From the NCBI GenBank assembly GCA_024641305.1, contig JAHEDI010000035.1, positions 1 through 32,571 of the forward strand: 32,571 bases of DNA, in the 5' to 3' direction. Position 1 is the first letter of the stretch; every line of letters begins with the position of its first letter. This document shows positions 14,581-22,809 of this stretch, in pieces. The DNA is from a bacterium. GTDB taxonomy: Bacteria > Actinomycetota > Acidimicrobiia > Spongiisociales > JAENVV01. Made by a program: the position numbers and the translations under genes. Under the pieces are notes generated by a model. The model was not told the origin of the DNA. It saw only the letters and a list, made by a program, of their open reading frames with translations, and searched no databases.

Positions 14581-15942
14581 ATGATGGACGCACCAGCCAT
14601 AACAAGTCCACATCCCGGACCCCGGACCCGCCAGATCCTCAAACGCCTCAGCGCCGTCGAGGCGGGGGCTGGACTGACGTACGGCTTGGGCGACGATCCC
14701 GTCGTCCTCGATCATGCCGAAGGGGCAGTCATTACCGACCCGGATGGCAACCGATTCTTGGATATGGTGGCGGGCTTCGGCTCGCTCAGCCTCGGGCACT
14801 CTCATCCGGCTCTCGTCGATGCGGTGCGCACCCAGGTCGGGCGCGGCCAGCAGGCCATGTCGATCGGGTCGACTACCCGCACCGATCTGGTGGAGAAGAT
14901 GGCGGGCCTCGTCGACGGCGACTATCGAGTCATCCTCGCCGCGTCGGGTTCTGAGGCAGTCGAAGTCGCATTGAAGATGACTCGTCGCGCCACCGGACGC
15001 CAAGGGATCGTGGCGTTTTCCGGGGGGTTTCACGGCCGGACCATGGGAGCGCTCACCCTCATGGGACGTCAGTCGCAACGTACCGGATTGGGCACCCTCC
15101 TGGCCGGGGCAATCCATCTGCCGTTTCCGGACCCATATCGATCGCCGTTCGGGACCGACCCGCAACAAATTTCAGATACGACGTTGGCGCTCCTCGATCA
15201 GCAGCTGGGTGATCCGGCTTCGGGGTGGATGCCGGTGGGTGCCGTGATCGTCGAATCTGTCCAAGGCAACGGTGGCATGATCCCGGTGCCGGCTGGATTC
15301 ATGGCGGGATTGCGGGACATTTGCACGCGTCATGGCGTCCTGCTGATTGCTGACGAAGTCATGAGCGGATTTCACCGAACGGGTTCCCTGTTCGCCTACC
15401 AACGCGACGACAACGTCGATCCTGACATCATCGTGGTCGGCAAGTCCCTGTCCGCCGGACTCCCGTTGGCGGGCTGCCTCGTCAGTGCCTCGATCAGCGA
15501 ATCGAATCCAGTCGGAACCGAATCGAGCACCTATGCCGGCAACCTCGTGTCCTGCGCCTCAGCGCTCGCCGCACTTGAAGTGTACGAATCGTTCGATATT
15601 TCAAAGCAGGCTCGGGATCTCGGCGACTACTTCCAGACTCAGCTGCGAGCCGTGATTGGTGATCACCGGAACGTCGGCACTATTAGAGGCCAGGGGCTCA
15701 TGGTGGCCGTCGAACTCGTGTCCGACCGCAACGGTCGAATCCCTCTACCGGTTGCCCGGGCTGTAAGCCACCTGGCCATCCAACGCGGCCTCCTTCTGTA
15801 CCCCGGGGGCCATTTTGGAAACGTTCTTGCGTTTCTGCCCCCTCTGATCGTCACACGTGACCAGATATCGGCGTGCGTATCAGTAGTGGCAGATCTTCTC
15901 AACAGCGTCGCTTACGATGCTCTTGAAACCACCGCCAACTGA
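14581..15942 (+). CDS. Class III (omega) aminotransferase, PLP-dependent
   Basis: A 453-residue fold-type I class III aminotransferase. Visible are the phosphate-binding SGSEAVE (122-128), FHGRTMGA (150-157), the pyridine-binding D258 in IADEVMSGF, and the Schiff-base K288 in VVGKSLSAGLPLAG. Relatives act on GABA, ornithine, beta-alanine, 2-aminoisobutyrate or other omega-amines. The ATG has GGGAGG upstream and lies 39 bases after the M24-fold gene, so the two form one unit behind operator site B. Together they suggest release of an amino compound and its deamination to a semialdehyde or keto acid. Convergent with the LLM oxidoreductase, 16 bases away. Confidence 0.9.
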   Translation: MMDAPAITSPHPGPRTRQILKRLSAVEAGAGLTYGLGDDPVVLDHAEGAVITDPDGNRFLDMVAGFGSLSLGHSHPALVDAVRTQVGRGQQAMSIGSTTRTDLVEKMAGLVDGDYRVILAASGSEAVEVALKMTRRATGRQGIVAFSGGFHGRTMGALTLMGRQSQRTGLGTLLAGAIHLPFPDPYRSPFGTDPQQISDTTLALLDQQLGDPASGWMPVGAVIVESVQGNGGMIPVPAGFMAGLRDICTRHGVLLIADEVMSGFHRTGSLFAYQRDDNVDPDIIVVGKSLSAGLPLAGCLVSASISESNPVGTESSTYAGNLVSCASALAALEVYESFDISKQARDLGDYFQTQLRAVIGDHRNVGTIRGQGLMVAVELVSDRNGRIPLPVARAVSHLAIQRGLLLYPGGHFGNVLAFLPPLIVTRDQISACVSVVADLLNSVAYDALETTAN

Positions 15943-15958
15943 GGGCGGCGAGAGCCCG

Positions 15959-16801
15959 CTACGTGACCGCCGACAGGGCAACGGCCAGCGGTTCTATGTG
16001 CTTCACAGACAGTGGCGCCCGCATACTGAACACAACGTGATCGACTCCTGCTTCGGCGCGCATCATGGCCTTGTCCGCCAGTTCATTAGGATCGGCGTCC
16101 GGCGCAAACATCACGTGGACCGACGTCTCTATTTCGGACGGGTCCCGACCCACCTCGGCGCAATGGGCGTGGAGAATCTCCCGCTTGGCCTTCCAGGCGT
16201 CGACTTCGATACCGAGCGCGTCCCACATCGTGGCGTGCCGAGCCACGGTCCGGAGGGTCCGCTGCTCGCCACCACCGCCAATCATGATCGGGACATCGGG
16301 TGACTGTGGTCCTTTGGGTTCACAGCGAGCATCTATCAACTGATAGAAGGCGCCATCAAAGGTGGTCGATTCGTTGGCCAGCAGTGACTTGATGACAGCC
16401 ACCCCTTCGTCGAACCGGTCCATTCGTTCTTTGATCGTGCCCAATTCAAGGCCGTAGGCGGCAGACTCGGTTTCAAACCATCCGGCTCCCAAGCCAAGAT
16501 TGAGGCGCCCTCCCGAAATGATGTCAAGGGTGGCAGCCATGTTGGCTGTCACTGCCGGGTGGCGGTAGTGCATGCCGTGGACCATGCAACCAACCCGCAG
16601 CCGCTTCGTCGCCTGGGTCAACGCAATGAGAGTCGTCCACCCCTCAAGGCACGGTCCATTCGGATCCCCATGTATTGGATAGAAATGATCGAAGTTCCAC
16701 GCCGAATGGAACACCTCCATCTGATCGGCTGCCAGCCAGATCTCCAACATGTCTGACCAGGTGGTGTGTTGCGGCGGGGTCTTGATGGCGAACTTGACCA
16801 T
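15959..16801 (-). CDS. LLM-class flavin oxidoreductase, probably F420-dependent
   Basis: A 280-residue luciferase-like TIM-barrel protein. Typical segments are the N-terminal FAIKTPPQ strand, WNFDHFYPIHG (35-45), the ISGGRLNLGLGAGWFE block (95-110), and PIMIGGGGEQRTLRTVARHA. This is the actinobacterial F420-dependent type of LLM oxidoreductase rather than FMN monooxygenase, by recall of the family. Reaction unknown; hydride transfer to or from an unsaturated or alcohol intermediate is typical. The start lies two bases after the nitrilase stop, so it is the last gene of the cupin/XDH/nitrilase/LLM operon. Confidence 0.85.
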   Translation of the reverse strand: MVKFAIKTPPQHTTWSDMLEIWLAADQMEVFHSAWNFDHFYPIHGDPNGPCLEGWTTLIALTQATKRLRVGCMVHGMHYRHPAVTANMAATLDIISGGRLNLGLGAGWFETESAAYGLELGTIKERMDRFDEGVAVIKSLLANESTTFDGAFYQLIDARCEPKGPQSPDVPIMIGGGGEQRTLRTVARHATMWDALGIEVDAWKAKREILHAHCAEVGRDPSEIETSVHVMFAPDADPNELADKAMMRAEAGVDHVVFSMRAPLSVKHIEPLAVALSAVT

Positions 16802-16803
16802 GG

Positions 16804-17856
16804 CTACTCCTCTTCTTCTTGCGGTGTGTCCAACGCAAGTAGTTCTCCGTACTCGATGGATGCCCGCTCCAGTTGTTCACTGGTTGCTTCAAGGAGCAAC
16901 GGGGCCGGTGCCCGATTGACCAGGAGACGAAACACATCGGGCCGGTTGTAATGGCCGGCCAGGTCGTGGCGGAGTTTCATCGTGATTCCCGCATCCAGGT
17001 CCATGTCCGCGTAGAGGATCAACTCTTCGTTACCGATTGCCGGGCCGGCCACCACAGCCGTATTTGGGGCAACAATGCACGAACCACCACCAATATCGTC
17101 TCGCATCAAAAACTCTCTATCCTCATCGCGCAGCGGAACCATCTCCCGAATACGATCATCCACGACGGCCGATGCGCTGATGACCCACGCCTTCGACATC
17201 TGGGCGAAAGCCCGCGCCGCAGTTAATGAAATGTCCGGCATGGGCAGCGCCGGCTTGGGGAAATGATTCGGCCAGGCCATCACATGAATACGGGTGGCAT
17301 CAGACGTAAGAGCAAAAATGGCCAGCGGGTTCGAGTTCTCGCCACACATGAGACCGGAGACCGGACCAAACGGGCTGTCGAACACCCCGAACGTTTCAGG
17401 CCCACCCGGGGCGTGCACCAATCGCTCGCCGACAGTCGGAACCAGCTTCTGATGTTTTCCGACATACCCGGTCGTCGGGCTGATGAACACCTGGGTGTTG
17501 TACATGCTCCCGAACGTCCCGGGCCGCTTCTCACAAACTCCCATGACAACATACGTACCCGCACGGGCAGCCGCCTCCGCAAGCACCTGGATCTCCGGTC
17601 CGGGTACTTCAAGCGAGTTCTTGAACAGTTCGGTTGAGAGTTTGGTGGCGGGCCGGTCGGTCCCCGAGTGAAAATGAAACCAGATCGGATGAGCGGGGAT
17701 AAACCCCTCCGGGAACCCGACGATCTGGGCGCCGCCGGCCCCAGCCTCTTCGATGAGAGCAACCGCTTTTTCCAAGGTGGCCCGTTTATCCAAGAACACC
17801 GGAGCGGCCTGGACCGCCGCCCCCCGTACGATTTGATCAGACACTGGCTTTGGCAT
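16804..17856 (-). CDS. Nitrilase (carbon-nitrogen hydrolase, true-nitrilase branch)
   Basis: 350 residues with the Glu-Lys-Cys triad: E50 in GFPEGFIPAHPIW, K137 in GKHQKLVPT and C171 in LMCGENSNPL, plus the second Glu E144 in PTVGERLVH. The CGENxNP context and PEGFIPxHP signature are those of branch 1 nitrilases (aliphatic or arylaceto-nitrilases), which convert R-CN to the acid and ammonia. The C-terminus ends in an acidic EEEE tail. ATG 17856 (overlapping the XDH-like gene by 20 bases) or GTG 17844 are both possible starts; a longer reading to 17925 would only translate the XDH gene out of frame. It points to a nitrile in, or an amide-like step of, the local pathway. Confidence 0.9.
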   Translation of the reverse strand: MPKPVSDQIVRGAAVQAAPVFLDKRATLEKAVALIEEAGAGGAQIVGFPEGFIPAHPIWFHFHSGTDRPATKLSTELFKNSLEVPGPEIQVLAEAAARAGTYVVMGVCEKRPGTFGSMYNTQVFISPTTGYVGKHQKLVPTVGERLVHAPGGPETFGVFDSPFGPVSGLMCGENSNPLAIFALTSDATRIHVMAWPNHFPKPALPMPDISLTAARAFAQMSKAWVISASAVVDDRIREMVPLRDEDREFLMRDDIGGGSCIVAPNTAVVAGPAIGNEELILYADMDLDAGITMKLRHDLAGHYNRPDVFRLLVNRAPAPLLLEATSEQLERASIEYGELLALDTPQEEEE

Positions 17857-20071
17857 CCTGGATCGCCTGCCACACTTTTTGAGGCCGGAGAGGAAGTTGG
17901 AGGTCGGTAACACCCAGCGGGGCAAGTGCGTCGAGCGCCGCGTTGAGGATGGCCGGGGGAAGGCCGATGCAGCCTGCCTCGCCGGAGCCCTTCACGCCAA
18001 GCGGATTGGAGGGAGCGGGGTGTTCCAGGCGATCGGACCGAATGGCAGGCAGCGATGTCGAGTCCGGTATGAGGTAGGCGAGCAACGACGTCGTGAGGGG
18101 TTGACCTTCTTCGTCATACAGCACCTCTTCCCAGAGCGCCTGACCGAGTCCTTGAGCCATCGACCCGTGCAGTTGGCCCTGGACGATCATCGGATTGAGT
18201 ACCCGTCCACAATCGTCGACGGCGACAATGTCGAGCACCCGCACCTCGCCAGTTTCGGGAAGCACTTCAACCACCGCCGCATGTACCCCATACGGAAAGG
18301 TCTGGGATCCGGGCTGGAACTTCTCATCGCTTTCCAAAGGCTCATCCCTGGCCAGGTCCCAGAGTGACACTTCGCTACCAGGCGAGCCTGCCACCGAGAA
18401 GACGCCCTGGTCATAACGCACATCATGCGGAGAAGCTTCCAGTCGTTTGGCGGCGCGCTCTCTGGCCAGCTCCAACACTTTCAGTGCCATTCGATGTACC
18501 CCACTGGCACCGATCTGGGCTGACCGAGACGCAAAGGTTCCCATCCCGGACGGCACCTCGTCGGTGTCACCGGCAACGACCCGGATCTCCTCGATACCGA
18601 AGACGTCACGAGCCACCTGCGACCAGACGGTCTTGTGTCCTTGCCCCCCACCATCGGTAGAACCGGTACGAATCACGACCTCTTCGGAGATCGGATCAAC
18701 CTCGACGGCTGCATACTCCCATGATTCAACCGCTCCGCCGGCTCGTTCGACGAAGGCTCCAAAACCTATGCCGAGTAGGGCGTCGCCGGTTGCCAGGCGT
18801 TCCTGCTGCTCATCGCGTATTGCGTCCATGTCAAACATCGACCTGGCCAATTCGATGGCGGCCACATAGTCGCCCGAGTCGTAGATGGCGCCGGCCGCAG
18901 TCGTAAACGGAAACTCCCGAACGACATTGCGGATCCGCACGTCGATCGGATCGAGCCCAGCCGCCTTCGCAAATGCCTCGATGCCACGCTCGATGGTGAG
19001 AGCCGCCTCCGGCCGGCCGGCACCCCGGTACGGGGCGGTTGGCGCCATGTTCGTGACAACGGTTCGAGCATGGATCTCAACTCGCGGGATGTCGTACATG
19101 CCGGTGGCGACCAGACGCCCGAACGTCGGAACCGCCGAGCCATCGTGTGGGTATGCCCCGGTCTCGGCCCATAATTCGAACATTGCCCTGGTGAGGCGCC
19201 CGTCGGCAGTCCCCTCCAGGGTGACGATATGACGCTGAGCACGGCCGTGGGTCCCACCGGTGAACTGATCCGGTCTCCGCTGAATCCACGCCACCGGTCG
19301 ACCCAAGCGCATGGCAGCCGCCACCACCACGAGATACTCGGGGAACATCGAGCCCTTCATGCCAAAGGCACCGCCCACGTCGGGCACCGTGACTCGCACT
19401 CGCTCGATTCCCATGAACGTAGAGATCTGACCTTTGAGTTTGTGGGGTGCCTGGTGGCTGCACCACACATGCACGCCCCCGTCTTCTGGGGCCGCCAGGA
19501 TCGCCTGGGTCTCCATCGATACCGGCGCCAACCGCTGGTGATTCACTTCGACGGTCACCGAAATCTCTGCGGGAGGAGTAGGAAGTCCACCTTCGATGAA
19601 CACTTCCTCGACGAGGTTGGAATCAGTTCCTTCAAACAGGATCGCCCGGTTCTCGCCTGGCACGAGCTCGACGGGGAGTTCATCGATCTCAACCCAGGCC
19701 AGGTCGGCTGCGTCGGCGGCCTGGCGAGCAGACTCCGCAACCACCACCGCCACCGGGTCGCCAACATATCGAACCCTGGTCCTGGCCAGTGGTGGGCGCG
19801 TCATGGGTTCGGCAGCGGGACCGCGGCCGGTGACTCCGGGAATGTCGTCAAGGTCGAGATCCTCGGCGACGAACACGGCCACCACCCCGGGCGCCGAGCG
19901 GACCTCATCGAGGTCGATTTCCTTGATCACCCCATGCGCGCTCGGACTGCGGACAAACGCGCAGAACAGAGCGTCGGCAGGCAGGAGATCGGACACGTAG
20001 GTTCCGTTCCCGGTAATGAGGCGTTCGTCTTCGATTCTACGTGAACTCACGTAGTGGGCTCCCATGTTCAT
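17837..20071 (-). CDS. Xanthine dehydrogenase/CO-dehydrogenase-family molybdopterin-binding subunit (form II CoxL-like)
   Basis: A 744-residue molybdenum hydroxylase large subunit. Moco-site motifs include GGAFGMKG (233-240), APYRGAGR (346-353), DGGGQGHKT, and the catalytic Glu E698 in GSGEAGCIG. The loop sequence YRGAGR is the form II type, not the AYRCSFR of genuine CO dehydrogenase, so the substrate is an aldehyde, purine or N-heterocycle rather than CO. These enzymes usually need FAD (CoxM) and 2Fe-2S (CoxS) partners; neither gene is in the window. Start ATG 20071 overlaps the cupin stop by four bases; the ATG two codons later is equally possible. The nitrilase gene overlaps its end. Confidence 0.9.
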   Translation of the reverse strand: MNMGAHYVSSRRIEDERLITGNGTYVSDLLPADALFCAFVRSPSAHGVIKEIDLDEVRSAPGVVAVFVAEDLDLDDIPGVTGRGPAAEPMTRPPLARTRVRYVGDPVAVVVAESARQAADAADLAWVEIDELPVELVPGENRAILFEGTDSNLVEEVFIEGGLPTPPAEISVTVEVNHQRLAPVSMETQAILAAPEDGGVHVWCSHQAPHKLKGQISTFMGIERVRVTVPDVGGAFGMKGSMFPEYLVVVAAAMRLGRPVAWIQRRPDQFTGGTHGRAQRHIVTLEGTADGRLTRAMFELWAETGAYPHDGSAVPTFGRLVATGMYDIPRVEIHARTVVTNMAPTAPYRGAGRPEAALTIERGIEAFAKAAGLDPIDVRIRNVVREFPFTTAAGAIYDSGDYVAAIELARSMFDMDAIRDEQQERLATGDALLGIGFGAFVERAGGAVESWEYAAVEVDPISEEVVIRTGSTDGGGQGHKTVWSQVARDVFGIEEIRVVAGDTDEVPSGMGTFASRSAQIGASGVHRMALKVLELARERAAKRLEASPHDVRYDQGVFSVAGSPGSEVSLWDLARDEPLESDEKFQPGSQTFPYGVHAAVVEVLPETGEVRVLDIVAVDDCGRVLNPMIVQGQLHGSMAQGLGQALWEEVLYDEEGQPLTTSLLAYLIPDSTSLPAIRSDRLEHPAPSNPLGVKGSGEAGCIGLPPAILNAALDALAPLGVTDLQLPLRPQKVWQAIQDAKASV

Positions 20072-20442
20072 ATGTCATCCGGGACTACCCAGACGGTTTC
20101 GACCGGAGCCGGCACCCATAGTTCGTAGAACCCGAACGGTTCATCCCCGACCGCCTCAAACCAGTGAACCTCACCATCGCCGGCCGTACAGACATCGCCC
20201 GTGGCAAGCTCGTGTTGCTCGTCGTCCAAATGGAGAATTCCCCGACCCTCAGCGATGAACCAAACGTGTCGAGCCCCCACGTGATAGTGGGCGGCGGCGG
20301 TATCCCCTGGTTGATACAGGATGTAGTCGGCCCGCAAATCGGTGAAACCGAACATCTCCTTGGTAACCAGATCAATTCGTTTTCGACCATCTCGAGTGGA
20401 ATCGTGGGTGGGAAGCGCAGAAGCTTTGATAACTGACGGCAT
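20068..20442 (-). CDS. Small single-domain cupin
   Basis: 124 residues from an ATG at 20442. The cupin motif 1 is H52-x-H54-x4-H59 (AHYHVGARH), G68 follows in EGRGILHL, and motif 2 ends at H93 in GDGEVHWFEAVG. Three or four His could hold one metal ion. Small cupins in catabolic operons act as isomerases, dioxygenases or ligand-binding accessory proteins; no specific function can be assigned. It heads the operon cupin-XDH-nitrilase-LLM. The 36-base upstream extension to 20478 is rejected because a -10-like TAACTT lies within it and the ATG at 20442 would be leaderless. Confidence 0.8.
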   Translation of the reverse strand: MPSVIKASALPTHDSTRDGRKRIDLVTKEMFGFTDLRADYILYQPGDTAAAHYHVGARHVWFIAEGRGILHLDDEQHELATGDVCTAGDGEVHWFEAVGDEPFGFYELWVPAPVETVWVVPDDI

Positions 20443-20449
20443 ACTCTCG

Positions 20450-20478
20450 AAGTTACACGGACCAGGATGATCCTGCAA
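20450..20478 (-). promoter_or_regulatory. Predicted leaderless promoter for the cupin-XDH operon
   Basis: Minus strand: TTGCAG (20473-20478), a 17-bp spacer, TAACTT (20450-20455), then 7 bases to the ATG at 20442. The -35 box is part of operator site C. Hexamers and spacing are close to the sigma-70 consensus, and the distance from -10 to ATG implies transcription starts at or next to the start codon. Confidence 0.55.
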
Positions 20479-20487
20479 TCGATTGCG
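20474..20487. promoter_or_regulatory. LacI-type operator-like palindrome, site C (between cupin operon and ACMSD-like gene)
   Basis: TGCAATCGATTGCG, identical to site A over 14 bases. It lies in the 77-base divergent gap. Each arm forms a -35-like hexamer (TTGCAG leftwards, TTGCGG rightwards) for a predicted divergent promoter, so binding would block both. Confidence 0.7.
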
Positions 20488-20512
20488 GACCCTTTGTTAG
20501 GACGGGTACAGT
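20483..20512 (+). promoter_or_regulatory. Predicted leaderless promoter for the ACMSD-like gene
   Basis: TTGCGG (20483-20488), an 18-bp spacer and TACAGT (20507-20512), then 7 bases to the ATG at 20520. No Shine-Dalgarno precedes the ATG, consistent with a leaderless mRNA, which is common in actinobacteria. Confidence 0.55.
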
Positions 20513-20519
20513 CGTATCC

Positions 20520-21506
20520 ATGATCATTGACGTACACGCCCACTGCATTCCTTCCGAGTTTCGTTCCTGGCTGGAGACGGCCGACCCGTCAACCGGCATC
20601 AAGCTGGTTCAGGCGGAGCGCGGCACATCCGTCGAGATGGCGGGACGAGCGGTCTCCCAGCCACTCCGCCCCGACCTGACCGACTTCGATGCCCGACTGG
20701 CCGCCATGGATCGGCAGGGGGTTGACGTGCAGGTGCTGGCGGGATGGATCGACCTCACCGCCTATGAGCTGCCCACCGATCAGGCGGTCGCCTACTCCCG
20801 CATCCACAACGAGGCTCTGGCCGGAGAAGCCGCCAGGGCACCGGAACGGTTCCGAACCATCGGAACGATGCCGCTCCAGAACACCGACGCGTCCGTTGAT
20901 GCGCTCAACTACGCCATGGATGAGTTGGGTATGGCAGGCGTAGAGCTGGCCACCACCGTTGACGGGGCCTACATAGACCGCTTAGATCTCGACCCGTTCT
21001 GGGCGGCGGCCGAGGAAAAGGGGGCTTTCGTGCTGCTGCACCCGATGACTCCGCTCACCGGAGTCGACATGAGCAAATACTTCATGGAGAACATGGTTGC
21101 CCGACCTGCCGAGTCCACGATTGCCATGGCCGGCCTCATCTTCTCGGGCGTCTTCGAACGATTCCCCGACCTCAAGTTCTGCGTGGTTCACGGCGGCGGC
21201 TTCATGCCGTACCAGATCGGCCGCCTCGACAAAGGCTATGAGATGAAACCCGGCCTGACCGCCAAGAACATTTCCAAGCCGCCCCGTGAGTACCTCAAGC
21301 AGATGTATCTCGACACCGTTGTCCACGACGCCGGAGCGTTGCGGTACCTGGTGGAGGTCATGGGCGCCGACCACATCCTGCTCGGAACCGACTACCCGTT
21401 CGAGATGGGCGACGACGACCCGGTGACTTTCATCAAATCAGCCGGGCTGACTGCCGAGCAGGAAGCGATGATTCTCAACGGCAACGCCGAGAGGCTCTTC
21501 AGCTAG
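20520..21506 (+). CDS. ACMSD-like amidohydrolase-2 family decarboxylase/hydrolase
   Basis: A 328-residue metal-dependent TIM-barrel protein. Landmarks are H6-x-H8 in DVHAH, H174 in VLLHPM, H224 in CVVHGGGFMPYQIGRLD and D291 in LLGTDYPFEMG. The HGGG-F-PY-x-GRLDxG stretch and the GTDYPF context are those of the 2-amino-3-carboxymuconate-6-semialdehyde decarboxylase group, so a Zn-dependent non-oxidative decarboxylation of a muconate-like or aromatic acid is the best guess. Monocistronic, with operator site C overlapping its -35 region. The window holds a second, more distant member at 7691. Confidence 0.88.
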   Translation: MIIDVHAHCIPSEFRSWLETADPSTGIKLVQAERGTSVEMAGRAVSQPLRPDLTDFDARLAAMDRQGVDVQVLAGWIDLTAYELPTDQAVAYSRIHNEALAGEAARAPERFRTIGTMPLQNTDASVDALNYAMDELGMAGVELATTVDGAYIDRLDLDPFWAAAEEKGAFVLLHPMTPLTGVDMSKYFMENMVARPAESTIAMAGLIFSGVFERFPDLKFCVVHGGGFMPYQIGRLDKGYEMKPGLTAKNISKPPREYLKQMYLDTVVHDAGALRYLVEVMGADHILLGTDYPFEMGDDDPVTFIKSAGLTAEQEAMILNGNAERLFS

Positions 21507-21539
21507 CTCGGCCTCCCCTCGCCAATGCAAGGCCAACTC

Positions 21540-22727
21540 TTAGAGCAGTCCTTGCATCAGGTTGGCGATATGGTCGCCAATGGCGAGAGAGCTGGTGGCA
21601 GCCGGGCTGGGAGCGTTGAGCACATGGATGGCGTTTTCCGTTTTGATCATCGAGAAGTCGTCTTGGAGGCTGCCATCTGGCATGACGATCTGCGCTCGCA
21701 CGCCAGCCCCTCCCGGTTCGAGGTGTTCACCGCGGATCTCCGGGACAAGTTTGGTGGCCGTCTTTGCATAAGTCGAACTGCGAGCTGAGCGCCACACCTC
21801 CATCGCCCCGGTCTTCCAATACTTGGCGGCGAGCTTCATAAATCCGCCATAGGCAAACGTCCGAGCCAATTCACCAAATTCGGGGCGAACTCCCCGGTAG
21901 TGCTCACGTCCCATCGCCAGGACGGCGTTGGGACCGACTTCGACCCGGCCGTCGACCCGTCGGGTGAAGTGGACCCCCAACCAGGGGAACCGGGGGTCGG
22001 GCACCGGATAGATGAGGCCATTGATGAGCGACGAGGCGGCCTCCGTCAATTGGTAGTACTCACCCCGGAAGGGCACCACCCGGCCGGGGGTCTCCAGTCC
22101 TGACATGGCGGCCACTCGATCGGCATGCAACCCGGCGCAGGCGATCATCGCCCGTGCCTCGATCGTGCCTCCGGGAGTATCAATCTCAACCCCGCCCGTA
22201 CCGGATCGGATCCTCTCGACGGGTTGACCAAGCTTGATGTCCCCCGATAATTTTTCAGCCAGACGTACTGCTACTGCTTGATAATCGGCGACGCCGGACT
22301 CCGGCACGTGAAGGGCAGCAACACCACCGCAGTGGGGTTCATACTCCTTGATCTCATCGGCATTGATCCGGCGCAGTCCCCGGAGGCCGTTGGCGGTCCC
22401 ACGAGCCAACAATTCTTCCATGGCCGGGATTTGGCTCGGGTCGGTGGCGACGACCAGCTTGCCAGAGCGCTTGAATGGCAGGCCCTCGGTCTCGCAGAAC
22501 TCGACCATCGCTCGCTGGCCCCGCACACACAGATCAGCTTTGAGTGATCCTGGCTTGTAGTACAGCCCCGAGTGCAAGACCCCGCTGTTGTGACCGGTCT
22601 GATGAAACCCGATGGTCGGTTCCTTATCAATCACGACAACCGAGGCACCTGGAAAACGTTTGGTGACGGCGCTCGCCGACGCCAGGCCCACGATCCCAGC
22701 CCCAATTACCGCTACGTCATACTTCAC
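21540..22727 (-). CDS. lhgO: L-2-hydroxyglutarate oxidase-like FAD-dependent oxidoreductase
   Basis: A 395-residue DAO-superfamily flavoprotein: GAGIVG (9-14) for FAD, HNSGVLHSGLYYKPGSLKA (46-64), and a C-terminal NAPSPAATSSLAIGDHIA motif. This combination is characteristic of LhgO/L2HGDH, which oxidises L-2-hydroxyglutarate to 2-oxoglutarate and feeds electrons to the respiratory chain. The start is a GTG at 22725-22727 with only a weak GGGTGG-type RBS. It is divergent from the M24 gene across operator site D, so it may process a 2-hydroxy acid from the local pathway rather than act only in housekeeping repair; that role is an inference. Confidence 0.9.
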   Translation of the reverse strand: MKYDVAVIGAGIVGLASASAVTKRFPGASVVVIDKEPTIGFHQTGHNSGVLHSGLYYKPGSLKADLCVRGQRAMVEFCETEGLPFKRSGKLVVATDPSQIPAMEELLARGTANGLRGLRRINADEIKEYEPHCGGVAALHVPESGVADYQAVAVRLAEKLSGDIKLGQPVERIRSGTGGVEIDTPGGTIEARAMIACAGLHADRVAAMSGLETPGRVVPFRGEYYQLTEAASSLINGLIYPVPDPRFPWLGVHFTRRVDGRVEVGPNAVLAMGREHYRGVRPEFGELARTFAYGGFMKLAAKYWKTGAMEVWRSARSSTYAKTATKLVPEIRGEHLEPGGAGVRAQIVMPDGSLQDDFSMIKTENAIHVLNAPSPAATSSLAIGDHIANLMQGLL

Positions 22728-22775
22728 TTACTACCACCCGGCCGACTCATACCCTCTCCAGATTCGCTAACCTTA

Positions 22776-22789
22776 TGCAAACGATTGCA
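22776..22789. promoter_or_regulatory. LacI-type operator-like palindrome, site D (between lhgO-like and M24/E1 operon)
   Basis: TGCAAACGATTGCA matches the LacI-family pattern TGnAAnCGnTTnCA at every defined position. It lies in the 82-base divergent gap, 20 bases before the M24 gene ATG and downstream of a possible -10 TAACCT (22768-22773). Confidence 0.65.
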
Positions 22790-22809
22790 TCCTACCTGGA
22801 GAAACACTC

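Noticed and set aside
21511..21537. GGCCT...AGGCC inverted repeat between the ACMSD-like gene and lhgO-like gene
   Set aside because: Only 5 bp with a 15-nt loop and no T-run; too weak to call a terminator.
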